From Pseudomonadota bacterium (lineage in GTDB: Bacteria > Pseudomonadota > Alphaproteobacteria > Acetobacterales > Acetobacteraceae), in assembly GCA_018240405.1 (NCBI GenBank), contig JAFEFW010000005.1:1-52884 (forward strand): DNA of 52,884 nucleotides, written 5' to 3'. The notes beneath the pieces are model-generated. The model saw only the letters and a list, made by a program, of their open reading frames with translations, ran no database searches and had not been told where the DNA came from. Position numbers and translations under genes: made by a program. Shown here piece by piece: positions 21,209-29,680 of this stretch (its first letter is position 1; the number at the start of each line of letters is the position of its first letter).

Positions 21209-22036
21209 ATGAAGCATTGGCGCGTAGAGGATGTGGCCTGGGACCGATTTGATCCGACGGCGGTCGACCCGGCGCTGGTGCCCATCGTCAAGGCTGCCGC
21301 GATGGTCGAGCGTAACGGCTCCGACTACGCGCTGTACCTGAACAGTGTGTTCAGCGATGACCCGGACTTCCGCCAGGCGGCCGACCATTGGGCCGAGGAA
21401 GAGGTCCAGCATGGTGAGGCGCTGGGCAAATGGTCGATGATGGCGGACTCGGCCTGGGACTACGCTGCCGCGTTTGCGCGCTACAAGGACGGCTACAAGA
21501 TCAGGATCGATGCCGACGCGTCGATTCGTGGCTCCCGCACCGGTGAACTGATCGCCCGCTGCATGGTTGAGACCGGCACGTCCAGCTACTACAGCGCCCT
21601 TGGCGAGGCGACGCAGGAACCAGTGCTGAAGCAGATCTGCAAGCTGATCGCCGCCGATGAGTACAGACACTTCAAGCTGTTCTACGACCACATGCACCGC
21701 TACCTGCAGCGCGAGCGACTTTCAAAGCTCAGCAGGCTGCGGATCGCGCTGGGGCGTATCACCGAGTCGGAAGACGATGAACTCGCCTACGCCTATCACT
21801 GTGGCAATGAGCCGGCTTCGACGGCCTATGAGCATAAGCGCTGCATCGCCGCCTACATGGCGCCGGCGATGGGCTGCTACCGCTATCACCACATCCAGCG
21901 CGGTATTGGCATGGTGCTGAAGACCTGCGGGCTGACGCCACGTGGCAGGGTGTCGGAGATCAGCACGAAGCTGGCGTGGCGGTATCTGCAAAGTCGCCAG
22001 CAGCGCTTTGTCCGCGCGGCGCGGCTGGCCGCGTAG
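21209..22036 (+). CDS. Ferritin-like diiron protein
   Basis: The 275-residue protein carries the ligand pattern of a four-helix diiron site: Glu34, Glu65-x2-His68 (in EEEVQHGE), Glu121 (in VETGTSSYYSAL) and Glu151-x2-His154 (in ADEYRHFKLF). The spacing fits the ferritin-like superfamily that includes rubrerythrins and acyl-ACP desaturases. No rubredoxin domain is present, so electrons would come from a separate partner. Possible roles are oxygen-dependent oxidation or oxidative-stress protection. Its last 77 bases overlap the convergent hydrolase gene. Confidence 0.8.
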   Translation: MKHWRVEDVAWDRFDPTAVDPALVPIVKAAAMVERNGSDYALYLNSVFSDDPDFRQAADHWAEEEVQHGEALGKWSMMADSAWDYAAAFARYKDGYKIRIDADASIRGSRTGELIARCMVETGTSSYYSALGEATQEPVLKQICKLIAADEYRHFKLFYDHMHRYLQRERLSKLSRLRIALGRITESEDDELAYAYHCGNEPASTAYEHKRCIAAYMAPAMGCYRYHHIQRGIGMVLKTCGLTPRGRVSEISTKLAWRYLQSRQQRFVRAARLAA

Positions 22037-22874
22037 CGCCCTGCCGCAGCGCCGCCGCGATCACCGGTGCGGCAGCATCCGACATCCGGCGCCCGTCGTG
22101 CCCGACGCCGGGCACGTCCAGCAGCTGCCAGCGGCAATGCACGCCGATCCGGGTCGCGGCCTCATGGCCGAGGCGATGGTAGGCGTGCGCGCGGCCGTGC
22201 CTGTGCGGCCCCTGGCGCATGGATTTCGGGCCCTTCGGGAAGAAGCGGCCGGTGGTCTTGGTGTCCTCGGTGCCGGTCATGATGGTCAGCGGCAGGTCCA
22301 GCAGGGCAGGCAGGTCAGCGTCGGTTAGTCCAACCGCCCCGATGCCCCAGGGCCAGTCGATAGCCAGGTCCGGCATGGCGTAGGTACCGGCATTGGCGCT
22401 GACGGCGATGGCGATGTGCTCCCGGTAGCCGAACGACAGCATGCGGTGGACATACTGGCCGCCGGCGGAGTGGCCGAACAAGCCGTATTGCGGTGACGTG
22501 GTGATACCCTGCGCGCGCAGAGCGGTGAACAGGCGCGGCCCGATGCCGAAGGTCCATCGCTCGCGTGGGTTCGGCTGGCCGTCCTTGGTGTGCAGGTTGC
22601 CGAAATTATACCAGAGGTATTCCGGGAAGCTGTCCTCAGGAAACTCGATAGCGATGGCCAGAAAGCCGCCTGCGTCGACGTGCGGTAACCAGTAGTCGCG
22701 GTAGTCCTGGCCATTGCGGGCAACGCCGTGGTGCACGAGGACGATTGGTTGGTCCGGGTGCCACTCCGCCGGGCGGGCGGCATGAAGGATCAGGCGGCGG
22801 TCCGGGAAGGCAGGATCGAAGTAGGACAGGGTGTTAGGGCCCGGCCGCGCGATCAGCGGCGAGAGGTCGGTCAT
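21960..22874 (-). CDS. Alpha/beta hydrolase (dienelactone hydrolase or esterase-like)
   Basis: The 304-residue protein has an alpha/beta-hydrolase fold: an early strand PIVLVHHGVARNG that forms the oxyanion region, nucleophile elbow GHSAGG with Ser136, a likely acid at Asp204 (GTED) and His259 in GVGHDG. There is no signal peptide. The substrate is unknown. Its 3' end overlaps the diiron gene on the opposite strand by 77 bases, and the last 30 residues are low-complexity, suggesting a late extension of the frame. Confidence 0.82.
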   Translation of the reverse strand: MTDLSPLIARPGPNTLSYFDPAFPDRRLILHAARPAEWHPDQPIVLVHHGVARNGQDYRDYWLPHVDAGGFLAIAIEFPEDSFPEYLWYNFGNLHTKDGQPNPRERWTFGIGPRLFTALRAQGITTSPQYGLFGHSAGGQYVHRMLSFGYREHIAIAVSANAGTYAMPDLAIDWPWGIGAVGLTDADLPALLDLPLTIMTGTEDTKTTGRFFPKGPKSMRQGPHRHGRAHAYHRLGHEAATRIGVHCRWQLLDVPGVGHDGRRMSDAAAPVIAAALRQGATRPAAPRGQSAAGDFADTATPASC

Positions 22875-23167
22875 GCCGTGGGTTTCCGGTCTGCGTCTGG
22901 GCAGGATGTTGAGGCGCGCGGCGCGCCGTCAAGCGCGGGTGGTGCGGGGTCCGGGGCTCTGGCCAGGGTAGTGCCAGGGGTTACCTGGGCCGCATGGCTT
23001 CATAACCCTTCTCACGAATGCGTTCTGCTCCGTTCGATCCAGCGCGGCACCGGCCGATCGCCGCAGACGAAACCTTGCAGCCGCTATGATGCGGTTGCAG
23101 CCAGCGCCTCAACACGTCGCGCGGGAAGGCATCTCCATTGGGCTTAGTGGTTCCTCGCGCTCTCCAT

Positions 23168-23193
23168 GCCTAAAGCCGATTGCGGCTTTAGGC
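23168..23193. other. Perfect 11-base-pair hairpin
   Basis: GCCTAAAGCCG and CGGCTTTAGGC pair perfectly around an ATTG loop. It lies between two minus-strand genes, and no T-run follows on either strand. It may be a transcript-end structure, a protein-binding palindrome or part of a small RNA. Confidence 0.4.
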
Positions 23194-23272
23194 TCAGGCG
23201 GCCGCCGTAATTGCGGAACAGCAAACCTGTTGTCGTCCTTGGCTTTCCCGGTTCGCACAAGAAATGATAGGC

Positions 23273-23291
23273 CGCGGCCTTCACGGCCGCG
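23273..23291 (-). terminator. Hairpin after the 2-hydroxyacid dehydrogenase gene
   Basis: CGCGGCC and GGCCGCG form a 7-base-pair G-C stem around TTCAC, about 45 bases beyond the minus-strand stop codon. The minus strand continues into a moderately T-rich stretch (TATCATTTCTTG), so it is a plausible terminator of this operon. Confidence 0.5.
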
Positions 23292-23335
23292 ACCTCCATA
23301 TACCCGGAGTTTAGCCCGACGCCTGATTCCAGCCT

Positions 23336-24385
23336 TCAGCTATTCGGCCCACGTTCCATCGAAATCGGCTGCCAGCGCATCAGCTTGGTGCTGTTCTGCA
23401 GCGTCGCCGGGTTGACGCAGCTCATCGGCCAGCGGCCTTCCAGAACCAGGCGCAGCTCCCGCCCGACATGCGCCTTGCGCGCCGGATCGAAACGAGCCGA
23501 GGCCGACGCCGTGTGCGCCGACAGGATGACGTTGTCCATTTTCAGCAACGGATTGTTGTCACCCGGTGGCTCGATCTCCAGCACGTCCAGGCCGGCGTAA
23601 GCGAACCACTTCTCCTCCAGCGCCTTAATCAGCGCCGACTCCTGGACCGTTGGGCCGCGGCCGGTGTTGATGAAGATCGCCGTCTTCTTCATCATCCTGA
23701 AGTGCTTCTCGCCCAGCATGCCCTCGACTTCGGGACGCGCAGGCGCGTGCATCGAAACGAAGTCGGACTGTGACATCACTTCTTCCAACGTCACCGGCAG
23801 CACGCCGTGTTCCACCATGACCAGTTCTTCGATGAACGGGTCATAAGCGATCACGCGGAGCCCGAACGGCTTTGCCCGCTTCGCCACCGCGCGAGCAACG
23901 TGGCCGAAGGAGATCAGCCCGAGCGTCTGGCCCATCAGGCGGGGAATCTGCAGCAGGGCTGGGCGGCCTTCGCGCCAGCGGCCCTCGCGCACCATCTTGT
24001 CCTGTTCGATCGTACGCCGGAACGTCGACAGCAGCAGCATCATCGCGTGATCGGCGACTTCCTCGATGAATGTGTCAGGACAGTTCGTGACCGGAATGCC
24101 GCGCGCCGTCGCCGCCTTCACATCAACGCTGTCCACACCGACACTGCCCAGCACGATCGCGCGGCAGCGCTCCGGTAACGCATCAATAAGCGTCTTGGAA
24201 AAGCGAATGCCCTTGGCATAGATCACGTCCGCGTCCTGCGCGAACTTGGCAAATCCATCCTCATCCATTGGACCTTCGACGATCTCGCAGTCGACGCCCT
24301 CGAGTTCACGCATCTCATCGTCATAGCCGCCGCCGGCGACGGTGAAGCTGGCCCCGGCGGGAGTGGCGATCTTGAACTTTGCCAA
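23336..24385 (-). CDS. D-isomer-specific 2-hydroxyacid dehydrogenase
   Basis: The 349-residue protein has the layout of D-2-hydroxyacid dehydrogenases. An NAD-binding Rossmann segment is centred on LGLISFGHVAR (about residues 155-165), and the catalytic triad is Arg243 (NTGRGP), Glu272 (EIEPP) and His291 (SAHTAS). It would interconvert a 2-keto acid and a D-2-hydroxy acid using NAD(P)H. The start is TTG 24385 with AAGGAG 8 bases upstream. The enolase-superfamily gene lies 27 bases upstream on the same strand, so the two form an operon, probably for sugar-acid or hydroxyacid catabolism. Confidence 0.88.
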   Translation of the reverse strand: MAKFKIATPAGASFTVAGGGYDDEMRELEGVDCEIVEGPMDEDGFAKFAQDADVIYAKGIRFSKTLIDALPERCRAIVLGSVGVDSVDVKAATARGIPVTNCPDTFIEEVADHAMMLLLSTFRRTIEQDKMVREGRWREGRPALLQIPRLMGQTLGLISFGHVARAVAKRAKPFGLRVIAYDPFIEELVMVEHGVLPVTLEEVMSQSDFVSMHAPARPEVEGMLGEKHFRMMKKTAIFINTGRGPTVQESALIKALEEKWFAYAGLDVLEIEPPGDNNPLLKMDNVILSAHTASASARFDPARKAHVGRELRLVLEGRWPMSCVNPATLQNSTKLMRWQPISMERGPNS

Positions 24386-24412
24386 CGTTTCTCTCCTTGC
24401 TTACGGAATACG

Positions 24413-25588
24413 TTACGACTTCGGCGGCCGTGCGCGTACCGCCTTCTCATTCACGTCAATGCCCCAGCCGGGGCCGGTGGGCAGCACGAACTCGCCGTTC
24501 TCGATCACCGGGATCGTGGTGTAGAATTCGTCCCGCCACGGCGCGCTGTCGATGTCGATCTCCATCACCCGGAAGTTCGGGATGATGGCGCTGAAATGCG
24601 CACTGATGGCGCTGCACAGATGGCCGTAGAAATTGTGCGGTGCGCAGTTGATCTCGTACACATCCGCCATGGCGGCAATCTTCGCCGACTCCACCAAGCC
24701 GTTCCAGATCACGTCGACGATTGCCACGTCGGTGGCGTAGAGGTCGAAGAACGGCTTGAACTCGCGCCGTCCATGCAATGTTTCGCAGGATGCGATCGGG
24801 CAGGGCGCTCCACGCTTGATCTCGGCCAGCGCCGGTGCGTCGTGCGTGTCGATCTCTAGCCAGGTCAGGTTCGCGTCGCCAACGACATCGGCGATGCGCT
24901 TGAATCCCTCGGTCTTGAAGTTGAAGTTGATATCGAGGTGAATTCCCATATCCGGCCCGACCGCGGCACGGATCATGGACAATTGTTCGGCGACACCGCG
25001 GGTCAGGCGATTGTCCCAGTTCAGCTCCGGCCAGCCCGGCGTGCGTCCGAAGCCCGGAACGAAAGACTGCAGCTTGCCGTCGATGTAGGGCATGATGTTG
25101 GTCTTCAGCGCCCGGAAGCCCAGATTCCGCACCTCCTGCGCATGGCGCGCCAGATCGTCGTAGTCGCGCAGTTCCGGGACGCCCATCAATGCGGCGCTGC
25201 GCACGCGGTAGGTGCCGAAATGCGACCAGTAGACAGGAATGCGCTCACGGATCGGGCCGCCGAACAGAGCGCAGACTGGAACGCCGTAGGCCTTGCCGGC
25301 AACATCGAGCAGCGCGTTCTCGATTGCAGCGATCGCCTGCTGGTTCAACCCGCCGCGCGACTGTCGTGTCAGCACATGCAGGTGCTGCGTGATCTGCTCG
25401 TAGCGCCGTGGGTCGCGGCCGATGACAACCGGGGACAGCGCGTTGATCACATCGGCCAGGCCGGCACTGCCAAAGCTTTCGTTGAACTCCGACCAGCCGA
25501 TGATGCCGTCGTCCGTAGTGACTTTCAGGAAGGAGAACATGCGCCAACCGGCGTCGGCGCGCAGCGTCTCCATCTGGGTGATCTTCAT
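24413..25588 (-). CDS. Mandelate racemase/muconate lactonizing enzyme family protein
   Basis: The 391-residue protein belongs to the enolase superfamily. The N-terminal capping domain is followed by a barrel with the metal ligands in HLDINFN (Asp), WLEIDTH (Glu) and ASCETLHG (Glu), and a likely catalytic His in NCAPHNFYGH. Such enzymes abstract the alpha proton of a carboxylate, usually a sugar-acid dehydratase or racemase step. The dehydrogenase downstream would act on a 2-keto or 2-hydroxy product. The exact substrate cannot be read. It is divergent from the receiver-protein gene. Confidence 0.87.
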   Translation of the reverse strand: MKITQMETLRADAGWRMFSFLKVTTDDGIIGWSEFNESFGSAGLADVINALSPVVIGRDPRRYEQITQHLHVLTRQSRGGLNQQAIAAIENALLDVAGKAYGVPVCALFGGPIRERIPVYWSHFGTYRVRSAALMGVPELRDYDDLARHAQEVRNLGFRALKTNIMPYIDGKLQSFVPGFGRTPGWPELNWDNRLTRGVAEQLSMIRAAVGPDMGIHLDINFNFKTEGFKRIADVVGDANLTWLEIDTHDAPALAEIKRGAPCPIASCETLHGRREFKPFFDLYATDVAIVDVIWNGLVESAKIAAMADVYEINCAPHNFYGHLCSAISAHFSAIIPNFRVMEIDIDSAPWRDEFYTTIPVIENGEFVLPTGPGWGIDVNEKAVRARPPKS

Positions 25589-25748
25589 GGGTTCCTCCCG
25601 CGATCAGGCGCCGCGTTATGTTCGCGCTACCACGCGCCGGGGCAATACCAAGCATGCCCTCCGCGGATCGGCAAGCAGATGGGCGACAGCAGGCGGGCGA
25701 TGCGCGGTTAATCATCCATCAACCATTTGCCTTGCACCATGCGTGGGC

Positions 25749-26306
25749 ATGGCCATCCCGCACGTCATCATCATCGCGGAGCCCGACCCGATCTTCGGCA
25801 ATATGCTGCGGGTCGAGTTCACTCAGGTCGGCTTCGCGGTGCTGATGGCCGCCAGTGGCCCGCAGGCCGAGACGTACGCGCAGCAGACCGATGCTCGTCT
25901 CGTGGTGCTCGACACCGCCTTGCCGGATCTCAGCAGTTTCGAAGCGTGCGCTCGCATCCGGCATCTGCCGCGTTACCACGATACGCCGATCGTCCTGACC
26001 GCACGCAGCCACCGCCGCCGGCAGACGCACGCGGCCGAGGTCGCCGGCGCCACGCTGATCATGGTCAAGCCCTACGCGTTCACCGACCTGATCACCGCGC
26101 TGGAGCGGCATATCCCGGCCGACCACCCGCTGATGACCGTGCGCGAGCAGATCAGCGGTTTTGCCGAACCAACGGGCGTGGCGTGGGGCCCGTTGCCGCC
26201 GCTGACCTGGCAGCAAGGCCGCGATTCCAACCTGTCCCAGAATGCCAGCGTGCTGCCGATCGTGCGCGGGCCTGGGGTGCGCATACCGCTGACTCGAAAA
26301 TCTTGA
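25749..26306 (+). CDS. Response regulator receiver protein
   Basis: The 185-residue protein has one receiver domain (residues about 5-120) with the acidic pair in AEPDP, phospho-acceptor Asp55 (VVLDTALPD), Thr84 and Lys107 (VKPYA), all intact. It has no DNA-binding domain; the C-terminal 65 residues are Pro/Gly/Gln-rich and may be a partner-binding tail. I chose ATG 25749 because the domain starts there, although the frame is open upstream. No histidine kinase is adjacent. It lies just before the XRE gene and the hyf-like operon. Confidence 0.8.
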   Translation: MAIPHVIIIAEPDPIFGNMLRVEFTQVGFAVLMAASGPQAETYAQQTDARLVVLDTALPDLSSFEACARIRHLPRYHDTPIVLTARSHRRRQTHAAEVAGATLIMVKPYAFTDLITALERHIPADHPLMTVREQISGFAEPTGVAWGPLPPLTWQQGRDSNLSQNASVLPIVRGPGVRIPLTRKS

Positions 26307-26320
26307 CTCTGATGTAGGAT

Positions 26321-26364
26321 ACGTCAGTTTCCGATCCTGTAGCGGATAACTGATGTCTCAGACA
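26321..26364. promoter_or_regulatory. Long inverted repeat and small palindrome upstream of the XRE-hyf operon
   Basis: ACGTCAGTTTCCG (26321-26333) and CGGATAACTGATGT (26343-26356) pair nearly perfectly, with one extra base and one mismatch. TGTCTCAGACA (26354-26364) is a further palindrome overlapping its right end. The region starts 15 bases after the receiver gene and 70 bases before the XRE gene. It could be a terminator, but no T-run follows, and an operator for the XRE protein is the better reading. Confidence 0.45.
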
Positions 26365-26434
26365 TGAGCTCAAGTCGATTATCACCGGAAAGCGCTGCGT
26401 CGGCGCAAGCCGATCCGCGGACGGTTCTCCTGCC

Positions 26435-26695
26435 ATGATCACTGCCGGCCAGATGCGCGCCGCGCGGGCGCTGCTCGGCCTGGACCAGCGCTCGCTGGCG
26501 GAATTGTCGGGCCTGTCGCTGCCAACCATCCAGCGGATGGAGGCAAGTGGCGGCGTGGTGCGTGGCAACGTCGATTCGCTGATGAAGCTGGTTGGCGCCC
26601 TGAACGCCGCCGGCATCGAACTGATCGCGGAAGGCGCGGTCAGCGCCGCAGGCGGCCGCGGCGTGCGCCTGACCGCACCACCGGGGGACGCATGA
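26435..26695 (+). CDS. XRE-family helix-turn-helix regulator
   Basis: The 86-residue protein is a single HTH domain: QMRAARALLGLDQRSLAELS followed by GLSLPTIQRMEASGG, the recognition-helix region, ending in a short tail. Small XRE proteins of this type bind palindromes as dimers. Its stop overlaps the hyfB start (ATGA), so it is translated together with the hyf-like operon and probably regulates it. The palindromes at 26321-26364 are the obvious candidate target. Confidence 0.85.
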   Translation: MITAGQMRAARALLGLDQRSLAELSGLSLPTIQRMEASGGVVRGNVDSLMKLVGALNAAGIELIAEGAVSAAGGRGVRLTAPPGDA

Positions 26696-28695
26696 TCGGC
26701 CAGCTTGCCGCTGTTGTCCCGGCCTTCATCGTGCTGGGGGTCGTTGGCATCGTCACCGCGCGAGTCCAGGCCGGGCGGGTATTAGTCTACGGCGGCAGCC
26801 TTGTGCTGTGCGCTGTACTGCTGGGCGGCGGCCTCGCCGCGCTGACGGGCGACATCCAGCGCATCGTCCTGCCGATCGGCATTCCATGGGTCGGCGGCCA
26901 TCTGCGCCTGGACGCGCTATCCGGCTTTTTTCTGGCATTGATTGGTCTGGGCGGCGGCGGCGCCAGCCTGTTCGCCCTCGGCTACGGCCAGTCCGAACAC
27001 CATCCGGGGCGGGTGCTGCCGTTCTTTCCTGCCTTCCTGGCGGGCATGACACTGGTGATCCTGGCGGATGATGCGTTCCTGTTCCTGTTCGGCTGGGAAC
27101 TGATGTCGCTGTCCTCCTGGGCGTTGGTCATGGCGCACCAGGATGAGGCGACCGCGCCGTCCGCGCCGCAGCCAGGCTACGTCTATCTGCTCATGGCGAC
27201 ATTCAGCGGCCTGACGCTGCTGCTCGCCTTCGGCCTGCTGGCCGGGGCCGGTGGCGGCCTGGCCTTCGACAATATGCGCCTGCACGCCGCCGGACCGGGC
27301 GTCACTGCCGGCGCCTTTGTGCTGGCGCTGATTGGCGCCGGGTCGAAGGCCGGTCTCGTTCCCCTGCATGTCTGGCTGCCGCTCGCGCATCCGGCGGCGC
27401 CGAGCCACGTGTCGGCATTGATGAGCGGGGTCATGACGAAGGTGGCGGTATACGGGTTCGTCCGCATTGTGTTCGACCTGCTGGCGCCGCAGCCCTGGTG
27501 GACGGCGACGCTGGTGCTGGTGGCTGGCGGCATCACCGCCGTGCTGGGTGTCCTGCAGGCGGTGCTGGAGCGGGACCTGAAGCGGTTGCTGGCCTACTCC
27601 ACGGTCGAGAATATCGGCATCATCTTCGTCGGTCTCGGCATGGCTCTTGCGTTCCGGCTGAACGGTTTCGCCGCCGGCGCGGCGCTGGCGATCACGGCCG
27701 CATTGTTCCACGCCTTCAACCACACGCTGTTCAAGAGCCTGCTGTTCTTCGGCGCCGGTGCGGTGCTGAACGCAACCGGACGGCGTGACATGGAGACGAT
27801 GGGCGGCCTGATCCATCGCATGCCCGTCACCGCCTTCTTCTTCCTTGCCGGCTGCATGGCGGTGTCGGCGCTGCCGCCGCTGAACGGGTTCGCGTCGGAA
27901 TGGCTGACCTTCCAGGCGGTGCTGTTGCGCCCGCAACTACCGCAATGGGGCCTGAAGCTGATGTTCCCGGTGGACGGCGCGCTGCTGGCACTCGCCGCCG
28001 CATTGGCCGCGGCCTGCTTCGTCCGCGCCTATGGCGCCGCGTTCCTCGGCCGCCCGCGCACCCCGGCGGCGGAGCAGGCGACGGAGGTCGATCACTGGTC
28101 GCTGACAGCGATGGGCGGCTTCGCGCTGCTGTGCCTGCTGGCCGGCATCTTCCCCGGCGCGGTGATCGATGCTCTGGCGCCAGTTTCGCAGGCGATGACC
28201 GGTGCTCGCATGCCGGTGCAACTGGCCGACCCGTGGCTGACAATTGCGCCGATTGCGGCCTCCCGCAGCTCCTATAACGGCCTGCTGGTGTTCAGTTTCA
28301 TTGCCGTCTCCATGCTGCTGACCATTGCCGCGGTTCATCGTGTGTCGCGCGGCATCCGGCGTAGCCCGCCCTGGGATTGCGGCTTCCCACAGGCCGCACC
28401 CGACACGCAGTATTCCGCTACCAGCTTCCAGCAGCCGATCCGCCGCGTGTTCGGTGTGATCTTTCGCGTCCGCGACAGCGTGGACATGCCGGCGCCGGGT
28501 GAACGGCGCGCCGCCTCCATCACCCAGCGCCGCTGGGACCCGATCTGGGATCCGCTTTACGCGCCGATCGCCGGCCTGGTGAGCTGGATCGCCGAGCGGA
28601 TGAACGTCCTGCAGTTCCTGACCATCCGCAGCTATCTGAGCTTTGTGTTCGGCGCCCTGGTGGTGCTGCTGCTGACACTGGCGTTGTGGCAATGA
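26692..28695 (+). CDS. hyfB: HyfB-like antiporter-type subunit (NuoL/Mrp family)
   Basis: The 667-residue membrane protein is close to the length of E. coli HyfB. It has about 16 hydrophobic helices and the proton-antiporter core: FGWELMSLSSW (helix-5 glutamate), GSKAGLVPLHVWLPLAHPAA (lysine and HP pair), LLAYSTVENIG and FNHTLFKSLLF. These residues form the ion channel in complex I and group 4 hydrogenase arms. It overlaps the regulator upstream and hyfC downstream by ATGA. It is expected to move protons or sodium across the inner membrane as part of the five-subunit complex. Confidence 0.9.
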   Translation: MIGQLAAVVPAFIVLGVVGIVTARVQAGRVLVYGGSLVLCAVLLGGGLAALTGDIQRIVLPIGIPWVGGHLRLDALSGFFLALIGLGGGGASLFALGYGQSEHHPGRVLPFFPAFLAGMTLVILADDAFLFLFGWELMSLSSWALVMAHQDEATAPSAPQPGYVYLLMATFSGLTLLLAFGLLAGAGGGLAFDNMRLHAAGPGVTAGAFVLALIGAGSKAGLVPLHVWLPLAHPAAPSHVSALMSGVMTKVAVYGFVRIVFDLLAPQPWWTATLVLVAGGITAVLGVLQAVLERDLKRLLAYSTVENIGIIFVGLGMALAFRLNGFAAGAALAITAALFHAFNHTLFKSLLFFGAGAVLNATGRRDMETMGGLIHRMPVTAFFFLAGCMAVSALPPLNGFASEWLTFQAVLLRPQLPQWGLKLMFPVDGALLALAAALAAACFVRAYGAAFLGRPRTPAAEQATEVDHWSLTAMGGFALLCLLAGIFPGAVIDALAPVSQAMTGARMPVQLADPWLTIAPIAASRSSYNGLLVFSFIAVSMLLTIAAVHRVSRGIRRSPPWDCGFPQAAPDTQYSATSFQQPIRRVFGVIFRVRDSVDMPAPGERRAASITQRRWDPIWDPLYAPIAGLVSWIAERMNVLQFLTIRSYLSFVFGALVVLLLTLALWQ

Positions 28696-29666
28696 AAGGC
28701 GCCGACGTCCTGGCCATGCTGCACGCGCTGCTTGCGCAGGGCGTGCAGATGACTGTCATCCTGCTGCTCGCCCCGCTGCTCACCGGCTACGTCCGCAAGG
28801 TGAAGGCGCGGCTGCAGCGCCGGCGCGGGCCGGATCTGGTTCAGCCCTACCGCGACCTGCGCCGCCTGCTGGGAAAGGAGGCCGTGATCGCCGACAACGC
28901 CTCCTGGCTGTTTCGCGTCGCGCCGTATTTCGTCTTTGCCGCCACCTGGGTGGCCGCGGCGCTGATCCCGACCTTCGCCGCCAACCTGATGTTCTCCTGG
29001 TCGGGCGACCTGATCGCCATCACCGCGCTGCTGGGCAGCGCCCGCTTTGCGCTGGCGCTGGCGGGGATGGATATCGGCACGGCCTTCGGCGGCATCGGCG
29101 CCTCGCGGGAGGTGATGATCGCCTCGATTGCCGAACCAGCGATGCTGATGATCGTGTTCTCGGTCGCGCTGATCGCCGGGTCGACGCAATTATCGACCGT
29201 CGCTGAATACATGCTGAGCGGCGCCGCCGGCATCCGCGTCTCACTGGCCATGGCTCTGATCGCGCTGCTGGTGGTTGCGATCGCCGAGAACGGCCGCGTG
29301 CCGGTGGACAACCCCGCAACGCACCTGGAACTGACCATGGTGCATGAGGCGATGGTGCTGGAATACTCCGGCCGGCATCTGGCGATGATCGAGTGGGCGG
29401 CTTCGTTGAAGCTGATGCTCTACATCTCGATGATCGCCTGCATTTTCATCCCCATTGGCCTGGCCGGCGATACCAACAGCCCACTTGGCAATGCGGTCGG
29501 CGTCACCTCCTGGATTGCCAAGATGGCGGTGCTGGGCGCGGCGCTTGGGGTAGCCGAAACCGCCGTGGCAAAGATGCGCGTCTTCCGCGTGCCCAACTAC
29601 CTCGGCGCCGCCCTCATGCTCGGCCTGCTGGGCGTGCTGCTGCTGTTCGTATCTCAGGGAATGTAG
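28692..29666 (+). CDS. hyfC: HyfC-like subunit (NuoH family)
   Basis: The 324-residue membrane protein corresponds to HyfC/NuoH, which joins the membrane arm to the soluble module. The block AENGRVPVDNPATHLELTMV and MVHEAMVLEYSG carries the acidic residues of the quinone- or proton-path region. The N-terminal RRRGPDLVQPYRDLRRLL is the conserved RGP segment following helix 1. The ATG at 28692 overlaps the hyfB stop; an in-frame ATG two codons earlier is less likely. About eight hydrophobic helices are visible. Confidence 0.9.
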   Translation: MKGADVLAMLHALLAQGVQMTVILLLAPLLTGYVRKVKARLQRRRGPDLVQPYRDLRRLLGKEAVIADNASWLFRVAPYFVFAATWVAAALIPTFAANLMFSWSGDLIAITALLGSARFALALAGMDIGTAFGGIGASREVMIASIAEPAMLMIVFSVALIAGSTQLSTVAEYMLSGAAGIRVSLAMALIALLVVAIAENGRVPVDNPATHLELTMVHEAMVLEYSGRHLAMIEWAASLKLMLYISMIACIFIPIGLAGDTNSPLGNAVGVTSWIAKMAVLGAALGVAETAVAKMRVFRVPNYLGAALMLGLLGVLLLFVSQGM

Positions 29667-29680
29667 GAGGGGATGTAGCC

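Larger units (their letters stand above)
22875..23335. other. Intergenic region with hairpins
   Basis: Both flanking genes are on the minus strand. The 461 bases contain two good hairpins, listed separately, and should hold the promoter of the hydrolase near the left end. No reading frame is convincing. Confidence 0.45.
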
